28,583 nt of DNA from Polyrhizophydium stewartii (Eukaryota; Chytridiomycota; Chytridiomycetes; Rhizophydiales), in contig JADGIZ010000083.1 of NCBI GenBank assembly GCA_027604665.1, positions 1 through 28,583 of the forward strand, in the 5' to 3' direction. The notes beneath the pieces are model-generated. The model saw only the letters and a list, made by a program, of their open reading frames with translations. It was not told the DNA's origin and did no database searches. The first letter of the stretch is position 1; each line of letters opens with the position of its first letter. The translations under genes and the position numbers were made by a program. Positions 14,750 to 24,770 of this stretch are shown here, in pieces.

Positions 14750-17515
14750 ATGCGGCACACCCGGACGCCCCGCGGGGTTCCTGCACGCAGTGTGTACTTC
14801 CTGCGCCGCTCAAAGCGCCGTGCGCCGCTGCGCATCCTGCGTCGCATCGACTCGCTCATCGCCGCGTGGCCGCCATGGAAGGTTGTCGTGGCAACGTTCC
14901 TGAGTGCGTACATTTACGACAACTTCCTGCACATCTTATTCCTCAACGGGCCCGAGCTGTATGCCAAGATGGTGAGCTGCTTGCATCCCTCCCTCTCCGC
15001 CCGCTACCGCAGCTCCTGCGGTTACCTGGAGTCCGACAGCCTGACCGTGCACGCGCTGACTGATTCCGTAATCATTACCTGCCTCGCACGTGCAGTACAC
15101 CCGCAACTTCTTCCGCTCGACGTGGATCCTCACCAGCCTTGACGCCGGCTTTTTCACGTGCATGAACATTCGCCCAAAGTGGCTGCGCGATCTGCTCTCG
15201 CCCATCGCCTCGATTGCTTATTTGTTCTACCCAGAGGCTGCCGACCACAAGGTCAGTCATGCCCCAGCACGTCCAACGTGGCCAACGCCTGCTGATTGCC
15301 CCCATTCTTCACCTTCCGCATCAAGGTCCGCGCCTTCCGCATCAATGCATCGGTAGACGTGATGCGAGTCTCGTGGGAAAAGACATCGAATCCGATCATG
15401 GCCGCCATCACGGCGCTCGATCGCGGATACCTGCCAATCCGTCGCGACGTGATCATTCCCCTACCGACTGCGCCATCGCGCACTGTGTTCCACAGCCGTC
15501 CCAAAACCCATGTCAATGCTCGCTTGTACTTTCACGGCACCAAGGCGCAGCTTGCGCAAGCGACCGAGCTTATTTTCCAGATCCCCGGCGGCGGCTTTGT
15601 GACGATGGCGCCTAAACACCACGACGACTACACGTCAGAGTGGGCACGCCAGGTGCGCATTCCCATCATCAGCATCAACTACGGCAAGGCTCCCGAGTTC
15701 CCGTATCCGTGGGCCCTTGAGGAATGCTACGAGGCGTACCGCAGCGTCGTCGAGTCGAACGGCGAAGTTATTGGTCTTGATGGCTGGTTTGTCAAGGACA
15801 AGCAGGGACGCGCACTGCATGCCAAGAAACCCATCAAGATTGTCATGGTCGGCGATTCTGCGTAAGCCTCTGTTCGCGGCGCGCTCGGTCGTGCTTACGC
15901 GCTGTTTGATGGCTGACCTGAGTTGCATGGCTGCAGCGGAGGTAACATTGCGACGGCAGTCATTATCAAATGCCTCGAATCAAACGACGAGCATGCCCGC
16001 CCGCCAGCGGCGCTCATCTCAGTCTATCCCTGCTTGTCGTTTGATATGGCTTGCTGGTGAGATGCTCTTGGGCTGTGGCGAATGTTCGTGCAGCTGTACA
16101 GCAAGCGCTCACCAACCTTCTGGGCATCGATGCAGGATGCCGCCCGCGCAGCTGAATCTGTTACGCACCGAGTCCCACACGTCTGTCTCGTCTCTCATTG
16201 ACAAGAAGCTCCACATCCGCAAGCTGGCGCCACTCGAAACTTCAGAGGCCCCGCGCGCCATCGACGTGATCCACGGCCGCTCAGATCGCAGCAAGTCGTG
16301 GTACCACAAGCTGCGGCCCAAGATGTTTGAGCACAAGTCAACCGGCCCGTATATTCCTAGCGCGCTTTCGATGACATCTCGCATGTCGTATTTCTCTGAC
16401 CGCGTGATCACGCCCGAACGTGGGTTGGCGCGCTCTGCATTAGGCCGCCTGGGCAATCTGCATTTGCTAACGGCTGCGCCGGGCGGCATCTTGCAAGGGC
16501 AGTCATGCGCGGAATGGCGCTGCTTTATCTCGCGGGCTCGCCGATGATTCCGGATCTGGTGCACGACTACTATCTCAGCCCCGTGATCGCACCAGAGGAG
16601 ATCCTGTCGCGTTTCCCCAAAACGTATTTGATTGTCGGCGAGCGCGACCCGCTCGCAGACGACGCAGTCGTATTTGCCGCGCGGCTGCGCGAGGCCAAGA
16701 CCAAGGCGCGGCGCGAGTGGGAGCGCGTGCGCGAGCGGCGCCAGCGCGCCGGGTCGTTCAACAGCAGCGGCGCTGCGGGCACGCCAACGAGCGAGCTGCG
16801 CGCCGGGAGCCGCTCGGTCGGCGACCAGCTCAACATGCTCTCGTTTGGCGCGAGCGCGGCGTCGCTGGGCAGCATAGGCATGGACGGCGCAAGCCTGCCT
16901 CACGAGACGGGCACGCCGCGCACGCAGGCCGAGATGGACGCCGAGTTTGAGCGGCACGTGTTCTCGCAGAACCCGGACGACATGGTCAAGATCAAGATCC
17001 TCGAGGGCGTGTCGCATGGGTTCTTCCAGCTCCTCGCGGTGCTGCCCGAGGCCAAGCAGGCGGTGCGGCTGACGGCGGAGTGGTTCAAGGACGCATTCCA
17101 CGAGGACGGCGATCGGCACCTTGTCGGGGTGTCTGGACGCGATGCGCCGGAGCTCACGGAGATGATGGTGCACGAGATGGAGGCGCTGGAGCCGCGGAGC
17201 AGCACAGGGGACGCCGGTGGCGACTTTGTGTACTACCCGCTGCGTGGTGTTGCGCCGGGCGGGGCCGCTTACCAGCGGTTGGGAGCACAATGGGGTGGAG
17301 GCGGCGCCGTTGGCGGCAGCGGTGGTGCTGGGGCCGCGGCGGGCGGGGCGGCTGCGGCGGGATCGGCGGGATCGGCCGCGACGACGACGGGTTCTGGTGG
17401 CGGTCGCGGCCGCGGCGCGATGGCAGCGACGGCGGCGCTGCCCGAGGTTGCGGAGGCGGCGGTGCTGGCCAAGCGGCGCTCGCTGATGGCGGCCGTGCTG
17501 CGCGCCGGCGCTTGA
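14750..17515 (+). CDS. Alpha/beta hydrolase of the hormone-sensitive lipase family
   Basis: Predicted ester or lipid hydrolase. Exons 14750-14971, 15096-15251, 15326-15861, 15937-16056, 16136-16419 and 16503-17515 join in phase to 776 residues. A hydrophobic stretch at about 41-68 may anchor or associate it with membrane. The oxyanion-hole motif PGGGF is at 213-217, and the nucleophile elbow GDSAGG has Ser304, restored exactly across intron 3. Asp488 in GERDPLADD and His611 in GVSHGFF complete the triad. CWMPPAQLNLLRTES, restored across intron 4, is typical of fungal HSL-like proteins. About 120 residues separate Asp and His, far more than usual, and hold a charged helix plus a Ser/Gly/Ala-rich insert. 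The last 80 or so residues are Gly/Ala-rich. Intron 5 has a perfect TGCTAAC branch site. The start is the ATG that opens the frame, but an upstream exon cannot be excluded. Confidence 0.9.
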
Positions 17516-18274
17516 CACCAACAACAAAGACACCGCCCAGCCGCGCCCTCAGGGCAGGAGCATTTTTCTGTCGGTGCGGCGCCGCCGCTCGGCGCCCGAC
17601 CGCCACGCCAGAGGTGTGTGCCCACTGCCGGCCGGCCGCCGGCCGCCACCAACCGCCCTCCCGCCGCATTTCGCCTTCCCGCGGCCTGTGTTTCCGCGCC
17701 GGCTGCCGCCCGATGCCGGGGCTTGCGGCCGCCGCCAGCCGGCCGCCCGCCTGCGGCCTGCTGCCCGCCGCCGCTGGCCGGGCCCCGTAAGCTTTTTTTC
17801 TTCCCGGTCCGCGATGCCCGTGGCGGCCCGCTCGCCCGCTATTGCCGCAGCTGGCGCCTGCCCGCTGCCGCCGCGTGCCTGCAGCCGGCTGCCTCGCCCG
17901 CACCGGCCGCCACTCGCCAAATCGCACGGGCTCGTGCCGCTCGCCGCATCGGCCTTGTGGCTTCGGCGGCCAGACACCCCTCCCCCAGCACTCAGTACCC
18001 TCGTCGCTAGGACGTCGGCGCCGCGCTCGGGCCCCTCGCCTTCTCCGCCCTCTGCCCCACCTCTCACCTTCTTCCGACCAGCGCCCGTGCACGCCCGTGC
18101 CCGCCTGCTGACGCCCACCCGGCCATCTGCACAAAAGACACTCGCGAGCGAAAGCCACCCTCAGCCTTGCCGCAACCGCACCCCCACACGCTGCTGCGAA
18201 CCACTGCATTGCCGCACTCCGCCGCCGCCGCCGCCGCACACGACCGACCCCGACCCTCTGGAACCGCATCAGCC
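17516..18274. other. Long C-rich leader/promoter region upstream of the WOPR gene
   Basis: A 759-base interval between the hydrolase stop and the WOPR start. The plus strand is strongly enriched in C, with runs of CCG/GCC near 17620-17770 and C/T-rich sequence at about 18040-18270. Long open frames on both strands (for example minus 18269-17154) follow from the lack of AT-rich stop codons. Their products are Arg/Pro/Ala-rich and match nothing. A long pyrimidine-rich 5' leader of the downstream gene is the simplest reading. Confidence 0.5.
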
Positions 18275-20615
18275 ATGGGCAGCCGCATGGAAAGCTTCTA
18301 TGGCTTCGTCGCGACTCCGCTTGACGCCGCCATCCTCATCTTCGCCTCTGAAACCCGCTCTGGCGTCATCCCCATCCAGCGCCGCCTGTTGTCCGTCGAG
18401 CGCGACATGATCCGCTCGGGCTCCATCTTTGTCTTTTCAGAGTCAGACTCGGGCATGAAGCGCTGGACGGACGGCATGCGATGGTCCAAGTCGCGCGTCG
18501 AAGGCCAGTTCCTGGTGTATCGCCGTGTAGACCACCGCCGCCCTGCCGACGACGGGACTGCCCATGCGGCCGGTGCTGCGCAAGCGCACGCTGCGATGGA
18601 TGAAGTCTTTCAGGCAGGCGCCAATGCCGCCATGGCCATCGACGACGCCCCGCCCATGGCCCCCACTGCGTCGGCAGCCTCGACCACGTCATCGCTCGGC
18701 CACGCACTCACGGATATGAACCTGGCGGACGCGTCAGCGCCGGACACTCCGCCCGGCTCGGCCCTCTCTCCGCGCTCGGCAGACGCCGCCCAGTTTGACT
18801 GGACCCCCGCGCGTATGATGCGCTCCGCGACCGCGAGCTCTTCGGGAACCGTGCGCAAGCGTTCTCCCTCGCCGACGCCTGCATCTGGATCGACAGCTGT
18901 TTCGTCGCCCGCGGACGTCTCGTCGCCTGTCCGCTCCGACTCGGGCTGCAGCACGCCGCGCCGCGACGATGCCTCGCCGATGAGCGTCAAGGAGGAGGAT
19001 GCCAATGACGCCGCTGCTCGTGCGGCCGCCGAGCAGAGCCTGCCCAGCCTGAAGCGCCAGCGCACACTCAATGCGGGCAATCTGCTTCCGCCACGCCTGC
19101 TGCGTGCGCCGACAATGCACCGCCAAATGTCGAGCGAATCGGTCTCATCAACGGCAAGCTCGTCCACAACAAGCTCCGCCGCCGCCGTCGGCGACGACGT
19201 CTTGTGCAAGAAAACGTTTTCTGTCAACGTCAATGGTGTTGTTTCCCACATGGTAAGCGCGCCTTCCCTTGCTTCTCAACATCGGCTGCCTTCTCGCCGA
19301 ATCTCACGCCATCTGCCAACAGATCTGCTATTACACCAAGCTCGACGCCATCTCGGGCGCACTTCCGATCCCGTCAAACTGCAAGCAGTTCGCCAATCTT
19401 GTTGTCCCGCGGGACTATGTCGACCCAGCAAACTTCCGCCTGCACCCAAAGGGCTCGGCCGCCACTCAGTCGCTCTTTGTGCCGCCCGAGATCAACGCTG
19501 CTGGCGTGCAGATCGGCAACGCCATCGTGGGCGAGCACAAGCCAGTCCCCATTGCTCCCGCTATGGCCCGCGTGCTGTCTCTGCCGGTATTCCCGTACGC
19601 TACTGGGCCGTCGTTGCGGCCTGCAACCCCGCCGACCCCTACCATGCTGCCTTCGCTGGGCCCCGCGCCGGCGTCTTACACGGTCCATCGCCTGCTGCCT
19701 GCGTCATCTGCGTTGGCGGCCTCTGGCTCCGTGTCGCCTCCTCCGCTTGCCATGCACTCCCAGCCCTCGCCGCTTGCCCAGCCTCCTGTCTCGAGCCTTG
19801 GAACCGGCACCGAGCCTATTTCCGAAGCGTCGCTCTTCCCGGTCGCCGCCTCCAGTGCGCTTTCGCCGCCCACTGACCCCATCGCTTCAGTCTCGGTTGC
19901 CTCTGCTCAACCACAGACACAAGAGCCACCAAAGCTGCCGATGCAGCCGCCGCCACTTGCGCGCCAGCACAGCGCGCCGGCCGGCGGCTCGTCGCTCAAG
20001 CGCATCCTACGCACGCGCATGCGCCACGAGCGGCGCGTTACGCTGGTGTGCCGCGGTGCATCGCTCGTCGACGTGCCCCTACCCCACGAGGTCCAGCAGC
20101 TCCACTCGCAGGTGGCCCAGCTGTTTGGGCTCACCAGCCACCAGGGCTTACGTATCGTTTTGCCCGGCCTTGGGGACATCAACAGCCCGGAAACGTTTGC
20201 GATTCTGTGCACAGGAGACGTGCTCGACGTGATCACACTCGAGCCAGCCGAGCATCTCGCCGCGACTGCAGCCCCGCCTCTCAGAAGCATCTCTGCTTCT
20301 TCAAGCGTGGCGCTAGTTTGGGGTCAGCAGATTGCGGTCTCCCGCTCGTCGCCGCCGCTCCCTCAGGTATCGGCCGGTCCATCATCTATTGTCAAGCCCG
20401 AGACACCCGCTGCCGCAAGCGTCGCCACCGCTATCGATCCCGCCACGATTCCGGACCTCAAGGGGCTCTCAAAATCGACTGCTGAGGCTGCTCTTGCTCT
20501 CGCCGCTCTTGCCGGGGCGACGGTCATTGAGACGGACAGCATGTGCTGGAACGCAGGCAGTCCGCTTGGATCAGGCCCGATCGCGCCGCCTTCGGCATCT
20601 GCATCCGCCAACTAA
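18275..20615 (+). CDS. WOPR-domain transcriptional regulator (Gti1/Pac2/Wor1 family) with a C-terminal extension
   Basis: WOPR proteins are fungal DNA-binding regulators that control morphological and developmental switches. Exons 18275-19252 and 19323-20615, phase 0, give 756 residues. WOPRa lies at about residues 6-87: YGFVATPLDAAILIFA, then RRLLSVERDMIRSGSIFVF and the signature GMKRWTDGMRWSKSR, ending FLVYRRV. WOPRb, interrupted by the only intron, reads LCKKTFSVNVNGVVSHM then ICYYTKLDAISGALPIPS (about 308-345). Between them is a Ser/Ala-rich linker of about 220 residues, longer than usual, with basic KRQRTLN near its end, a possible nuclear signal. After WOPRb comes a Pro/Ser-rich tail and a compact segment at about 565-630 that looks like a beta-grasp fold. 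The ATG at 18275 is the first in frame and has good context (GCCATGG). Confidence 0.93.
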
Positions 20616-20933
20616 GGCTCGCATCGTTCTCGCTCCCTTTCTGCTCCCTTGCGCAACCACGTCTCACGCACAAGATGGTGTGCCGTCGTGCGTGCGCATC
20701 TGTTCTTTCTTATTCTTCCCCGCATTCTTTCTGGTGATCCGCTCGCCGCTGTTGAAACCACACCGACCCATTCACATTATCCTTTTCCTGCTTGACACAC
20801 CTGCTCGACACACACACACACACACACACACACAACTTTGACGCACCCATAAACATCTGCATCGCTATCTTGAATCGATGCACCGCAATACCCGCTGACG
20901 TGTTCATTCCAAGTCGATACACTCGGCGCGCGT
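20616..20933. other. Intergenic region between convergent WOPR and SANT genes
   Basis: About 318 bases between two convergent stop codons, more AT-rich than the rest of the window and therefore likely 3' UTR and transcript-end sequence for both genes. It contains a CA microsatellite. No coding sequence is supported. Confidence 0.6.
20808..20834. repeat. (CA)13 dinucleotide microsatellite
   Basis: An uninterrupted alternating A/C tract of 27 bases in the 3' region shared by the WOPR and SANT genes. Such tracts vary in length by slippage. Confidence 0.97.
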
Positions 20934-22724
20934 CTAAATATCGCTCTCCATGATGTCATTGATAGAGTCCTCGCCATCGCTACCAGTATCGCTCTGTGTC
21001 TTTTCACTCGCCGCGTCACCGCTCCTTGTTGATGCAAGACCCACAGGCGTGTCGGGCCGAGCACTCAAGTCAGAGCATGTCAACTGCGACGATGCAGCTG
21101 ATGCCGTTGTTGCATTAGACGCTGTGCGGGCCATGGCAAGACTGTTTGCGTCGACGCCGCTGCGTTGGCGCTTCCTGGCTCGGCCCTCGTCGAGTTCATC
21201 GGGACGCTCTTCTTGATGCTCGCAGTCGTTTTCTGCGGTCGCCTTCATCGCACCCCTCTCCGCCATGGTATCCTGCACTGCGAATGTGCAGACAGATGCA
21301 GAGGTTGACAGCGACGGCGACGGAGTCGTGTCAGGCACCGAATGCGCGGCTAGCTTTTGGTCAGACGAGGGCAGCTCTTGCTGCTGTTGCGCATCCTGCT
21401 GTTGGTACTCTTGCTGCTGAAGTAGAGGTGGCGATGACGAAACGTCGCAGCTGGCGCTGCTCCGCAACGCCTTGAGCTTGAGTCGGATCTTGAACTGTCC
21501 AGGCGACGCAGACTCGGCGCGGCGGGTAAAAAAGCTGCTGACCGTTGGTAACGCATCGGTGTTTTGGGCACTGCCATGGTCGCTTGTTCCAGCGAGCGCC
21601 GCCTGCTTGGAGCGCAGGGCCAGGATCTGCTGGCGAACCCGCGCGAGCTCGGCCTGAAGCACGGCTAGCTCGCCGCGCTTGCTGTCAATCTCATCGACGC
21701 GCGCGTGTCGCTGTTCCACTGCACCGTTAGTCCAACGACTCGAGAAGCGGAAGCGGACGGTGCACTCGATTGAGACTTACGCCGACCAGTTGCGGCTTCG
21801 GTAGCACGATCGCCCTCCACACCGACTCGGGGACCTCGAATCTTCAGAGGATCGCTTGTATGTTAATTATCGACAGCGAGGCGCGCAATCAGTCTCGCAC
21901 ACCGCACTTCTGCTTGTTCTCCAAGATGCGCCGCTTGAGCTCGTCCTTGGACATCTTGCCTGCGCGGCCGTGCCGTCAGCGTCGAGATGGGTCACCGCCG
22001 CATGGACACTGCTGAGCGTCGCACCGCCGGTGTTGACAATAAAGCCATTCTTGCGCTTGATGTGGCTGCCCTGCTTCTTTGCGTTGATCTCGCCAATGAC
22101 GGCCGGATCAATGTGCAGCCCTTGGAACTCTACCTCACAGCAACATCATCATCAGGATCGTCAAAAGCTTGGATCGCTGCATTCCAAGTCGCGCCGTCGC
22201 ACCTGCCGTGCTCTGCTGGCCCAGCGTACGCTGGAGCTGCAGATTGAGCTGTGCGTTTGTCTTTCCTGGAAGGCAGCCGGACTCGAGGACCTCGCGCCAG
22301 TTGCCGATGCCGTAGAACATGAGCGCCTGGCGGAAGATGTCCGATTCCTCGCGGGTCCAGCCTGGGGGGTGTCACGACGGCGCGGTGAGCAGCATTCGGA
22401 CCCGGTCAGCGTCGCGGATGCAGCGCGGCAGACACTGAAGCTTCCGCATCCTTCTGGACTGTGTGCGAGCTTGCCGCCGGCGCAGCGGCTGCTGCGGCGA
22501 GAGTGCTGCGTCGGTGCTCGCGGCGGCTTTCGGACCTCACCCGGAGAGAGCGTGCAGTTCCACAGCGACATCGAGTCGTTGGGCCGCAGGATGTTGCGCT
22601 TGCCGGCCTTCATGCTGCGCGGCTTCGCAGCAGAGGCGTCTGGTGCGCCGGAGCTTCGCTCGCCAGCCCGCCCAGAAGTCCCGCCGACGCCTGCCTGCGG
22701 CGCCCGTGTCGCCGAGTCGCCCAT
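20934..22724 (-). CDS. Myb/SANT-domain protein with an extended conserved C-terminal block
   Basis: Probable nuclear DNA- or histone-binding protein; exact function unknown. Exons 22724-22541, 22361-22203, 22129-22025, 21959-21901, 21834-21781 and 21710-20934 join in phase to 445 residues. Exon 1 ends MSLWNCTLSPG and exon 2 continues WTREESDIFRQALMFYGIGN, a SANT helix pattern with the expected tryptophans, then LPGKTNAQLNLQLQRTLGQQ. The next exons add a block that looks conserved: FQGLHIDPAVIGEIN, KRKNGFIVNTGG, KMSKDELKRRILENKQK and VPESVWRAIVLPKPQ. A coiled coil (IDSKRGELAVLQAELARV) and a long disordered tail follow, with poly-Gln runs, ARKRQR as a possible nuclear signal, and an acidic end. 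The start is uncertain: ATGs at 22769 and 22612 are alternatives. The 179-base first intron is the longest here and could hide a small exon. Confidence 0.85.
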
Positions 22725-22753
22725 CGAAATCCAAGTTGGCGGCAAAGCACGCA

Positions 22754-24510
22754 ATGGGAGCGTCGGCATCGGTCCACGGCCACGCCGACGGCCGAGCGAC
22801 CGGCGCCGAGCCTGCGCCTTGCGAAGCGGCTACATGCGACGTCGAGGGCTTGGGCAGCCGCGAGAGTCCGTGCGATGCGCGCTGCAGCCCTATGCCCGAC
22901 GAAGACACGCTCGCGCGGCCGACGCCCCAAGGCTCGCGTCCATCGACCCACTCGCCGCTTATCGAGGCGGCGACAAATACCGACCCGTGCTTCGCCAGCG
23001 GACCGGCATGCGACCCACCGCCGTACAAAGCAATCCATATCGATATCTGCTGCCAGGCCACACAGACAGACCCCGATACGGGTCATGCCGTCGCGTCCAT
23101 CAGCCGCGACGTCGCATCCATCGACGTTGGGACGAGCATGGATGGCGCGCCAGATGCAGCATCCGAACCACGGCCAGAAAGTCCACCGGCTGCTCAGAAC
23201 GGCGGGCAGGAGGAAGACCAAGAGATCCGCAACATGTGCTTCCTTGAGGTGGGTGTTTGCAGGAGGAGTCCGACTATTGCGCGGTGTCGGCACTGACTGC
23301 TCTTTGGTTGGATCAACGGACGCGACGCAGAACATGCGCCTCGAGCGCGAGCTTGAGGAAGCAAAACAGCGGATCCTTCAGCTTGAGAATCGGCAGGCAG
23401 ACGAAGAGGCAGCGCTGGTGCGTCTCTCCTGAGTGTGTGTCTGAGGTCTCGGCTTGCTCACGAACCCGCATTCCTGGCAGCACATTCCGATCTCGCTTCA
23501 GCCAAACAATAAGGTTTCGATCCCCGGAAATGGCGTGCAGCTTCCTGCTGAGATGTCCCGCCCGCCGCTGCCACCGGGCCACGGGGCACCGAGCACGTCT
23601 CATGTAAGAGTTAATGAGTTCGGATTTAGCGGAAAGGCTCTGTCGCTGACGTGAACCTGCAGACTGCGACAGCGAGGCCGCCTTTGTACCCATCGCAGAG
23701 AGCGGCAGCCCCGCCCACGCAGATACCGCATAACTCTGATGGAACCACATCACTCGCCGTCAGCTCCGCAGAGAAGCTTCCTGTGCAAAATGCGATCGAT
23801 CACGGCTCGGACCTCCCCGACAATGAGGCGACTCCGTTTTGCCAGTTTCACTCAAAGCACATTGCGTTTCTCGAGACTCTGCTCGCACAGACGTGCGACA
23901 AGCTCGAGGAGACAAAGATAATCTACGAACGCAGGTGCAGCCGGCTAAAGCAGATGCTCACCAAAGAGAAAACTGAGTCGACAATCCGCATCTTTGAGCT
24001 CGAGTCGCAAGTCGCTTGTAAGTGTGCGGTCGTCAAACGCAGCTGGTTAAAGAAATCCGGTGTGCTAATGATGCACCAGCACTCAAATCTCGTCTTTCGC
24101 TGCCAAAGCCGTCGGGCTTGTCCGCGCCAGGAGCACTCGCGCAGGCGACCTTGAGCCCTCACAAGGGTACGCTTCTCGCTGCAGGCCATGTGCGACGATC
24201 CGATATCGCGCGCGGTGCCGAGCTTGTCGGATACTCGATCGAAACAATGGTGGAGCCTGACACGAGCGACGTTGCCGGCGGCCAGCTGCCGGGCCAGCCT
24301 GCAATGCTTCCACCGCTCTCGGCCACGCTCGATGGTCGGTCGAGGGCATCGCACATGGCATCGCAGCTCTCGCGCGATCTGGCAGCGTTGCATCGACAGC
24401 TCGAGTCAAAAGACGAGCTGATCAAGACGCTGTCGATGCAAATGTCTTCGCTCGATTTCGCTCACGGCGCGGGGCAGCACCTTGAGGACGAAAATATATC
24501 GCAGGCTTAA
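22754..24510 (+). CDS. Unrecognised coiled-coil protein with TQT (LC8-binding-like) motifs
   Basis: I do not recognise the family. Exons 22754-23248, 23331-23417, 23481-23603, 23663-24017 and 24080-24510 join in phases 0, 0, 0 and 1 to 496 residues. The N-terminus MGASAS could be myristoylated. Residues about 50-150 are Cys/Pro/Asp-rich and disordered and contain three similar short motifs: AATNTDP, QATQTDP and VGTSMDG, spaced 29 and 24 residues apart. Then come a short coiled coil (exon 2, MRLERELEEAKQRILQLENR), a Pro-rich spacer, a second coiled coil (KHIAFLETLLAQTCDKLEET onward to about 310), a Ser-rich linker, and a short helix near the C-terminus (LSRDLAALHRQLESKDELIK). Intron 4 has a TGCTAAT branch site. 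The start lies 29 bases from the SANT gene's start. An internal ATG at 22892 is an alternative. Centrosome, basal body, nuclear pore or dynein-linked roles are possible but unproven. Confidence 0.8.
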
Positions 24511-24770
24511 CCAATTTCCGAGATGTCGCAGGACGAAAGGTGCGCGGAAACGGCACAACTCGCCGCACGAGCGCGCGCGCGCGCGGGAATGCATCGGCAG
24601 AATTCTGTGGCCGAAAGCTGAAGAGGCTCTCGCCCCGTGTGTGGCGCACACCGCGCTTGGGGCGAGCTTGCCGCTGTGACCGCGCCAGAGAGTTTTTCTG
24701 AGCCCTGCTGCTCGCTCGCACGAGATTGAGCCGTGCGATGATGACGGCTGACTGAGGCTCGCGAGCCAGC
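24511..24770. other. Short intergenic region upstream of the broken G-alpha copy
   Basis: About 260 bases between the coiled-coil gene's stop and the first recognisable G-alpha codons. By homology with the intact copy, a small first exon starting MG-C would be expected here, but none was found. The only nearby ATG frames end within 10 codons. It contains an alternating GC tract at 24571-24585. Confidence 0.5.
24571..24585. repeat. Alternating GC dinucleotide tract
   Basis: Fifteen bases of perfect G/C alternation. Such sequence can adopt left-handed Z-DNA and is prone to slippage; no function is implied. Confidence 0.9.

Noticed and set aside
17154..18269. Minus-strand open frame of 371 codons across the hydrolase tail and WOPR leader
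   Set aside because: Arg/Gly/Ala-rich low-complexity product that is antisense to the hydrolase C-terminus; no start context or homology.
21711..21719. Treating 20934-21719 as a separate single-exon gene
   Set aside because: There is no ATG at its start, and a GTAAGT donor with a CTAAC branch site joins it in phase to the upstream SANT exons.
23505..23530. tRNA B-box-like sequence (GGTTTCGATCCCC)
   Set aside because: It lies inside a phase-consistent exon of the coiled-coil gene, and no A box or acceptor stem was found at tRNA distance.
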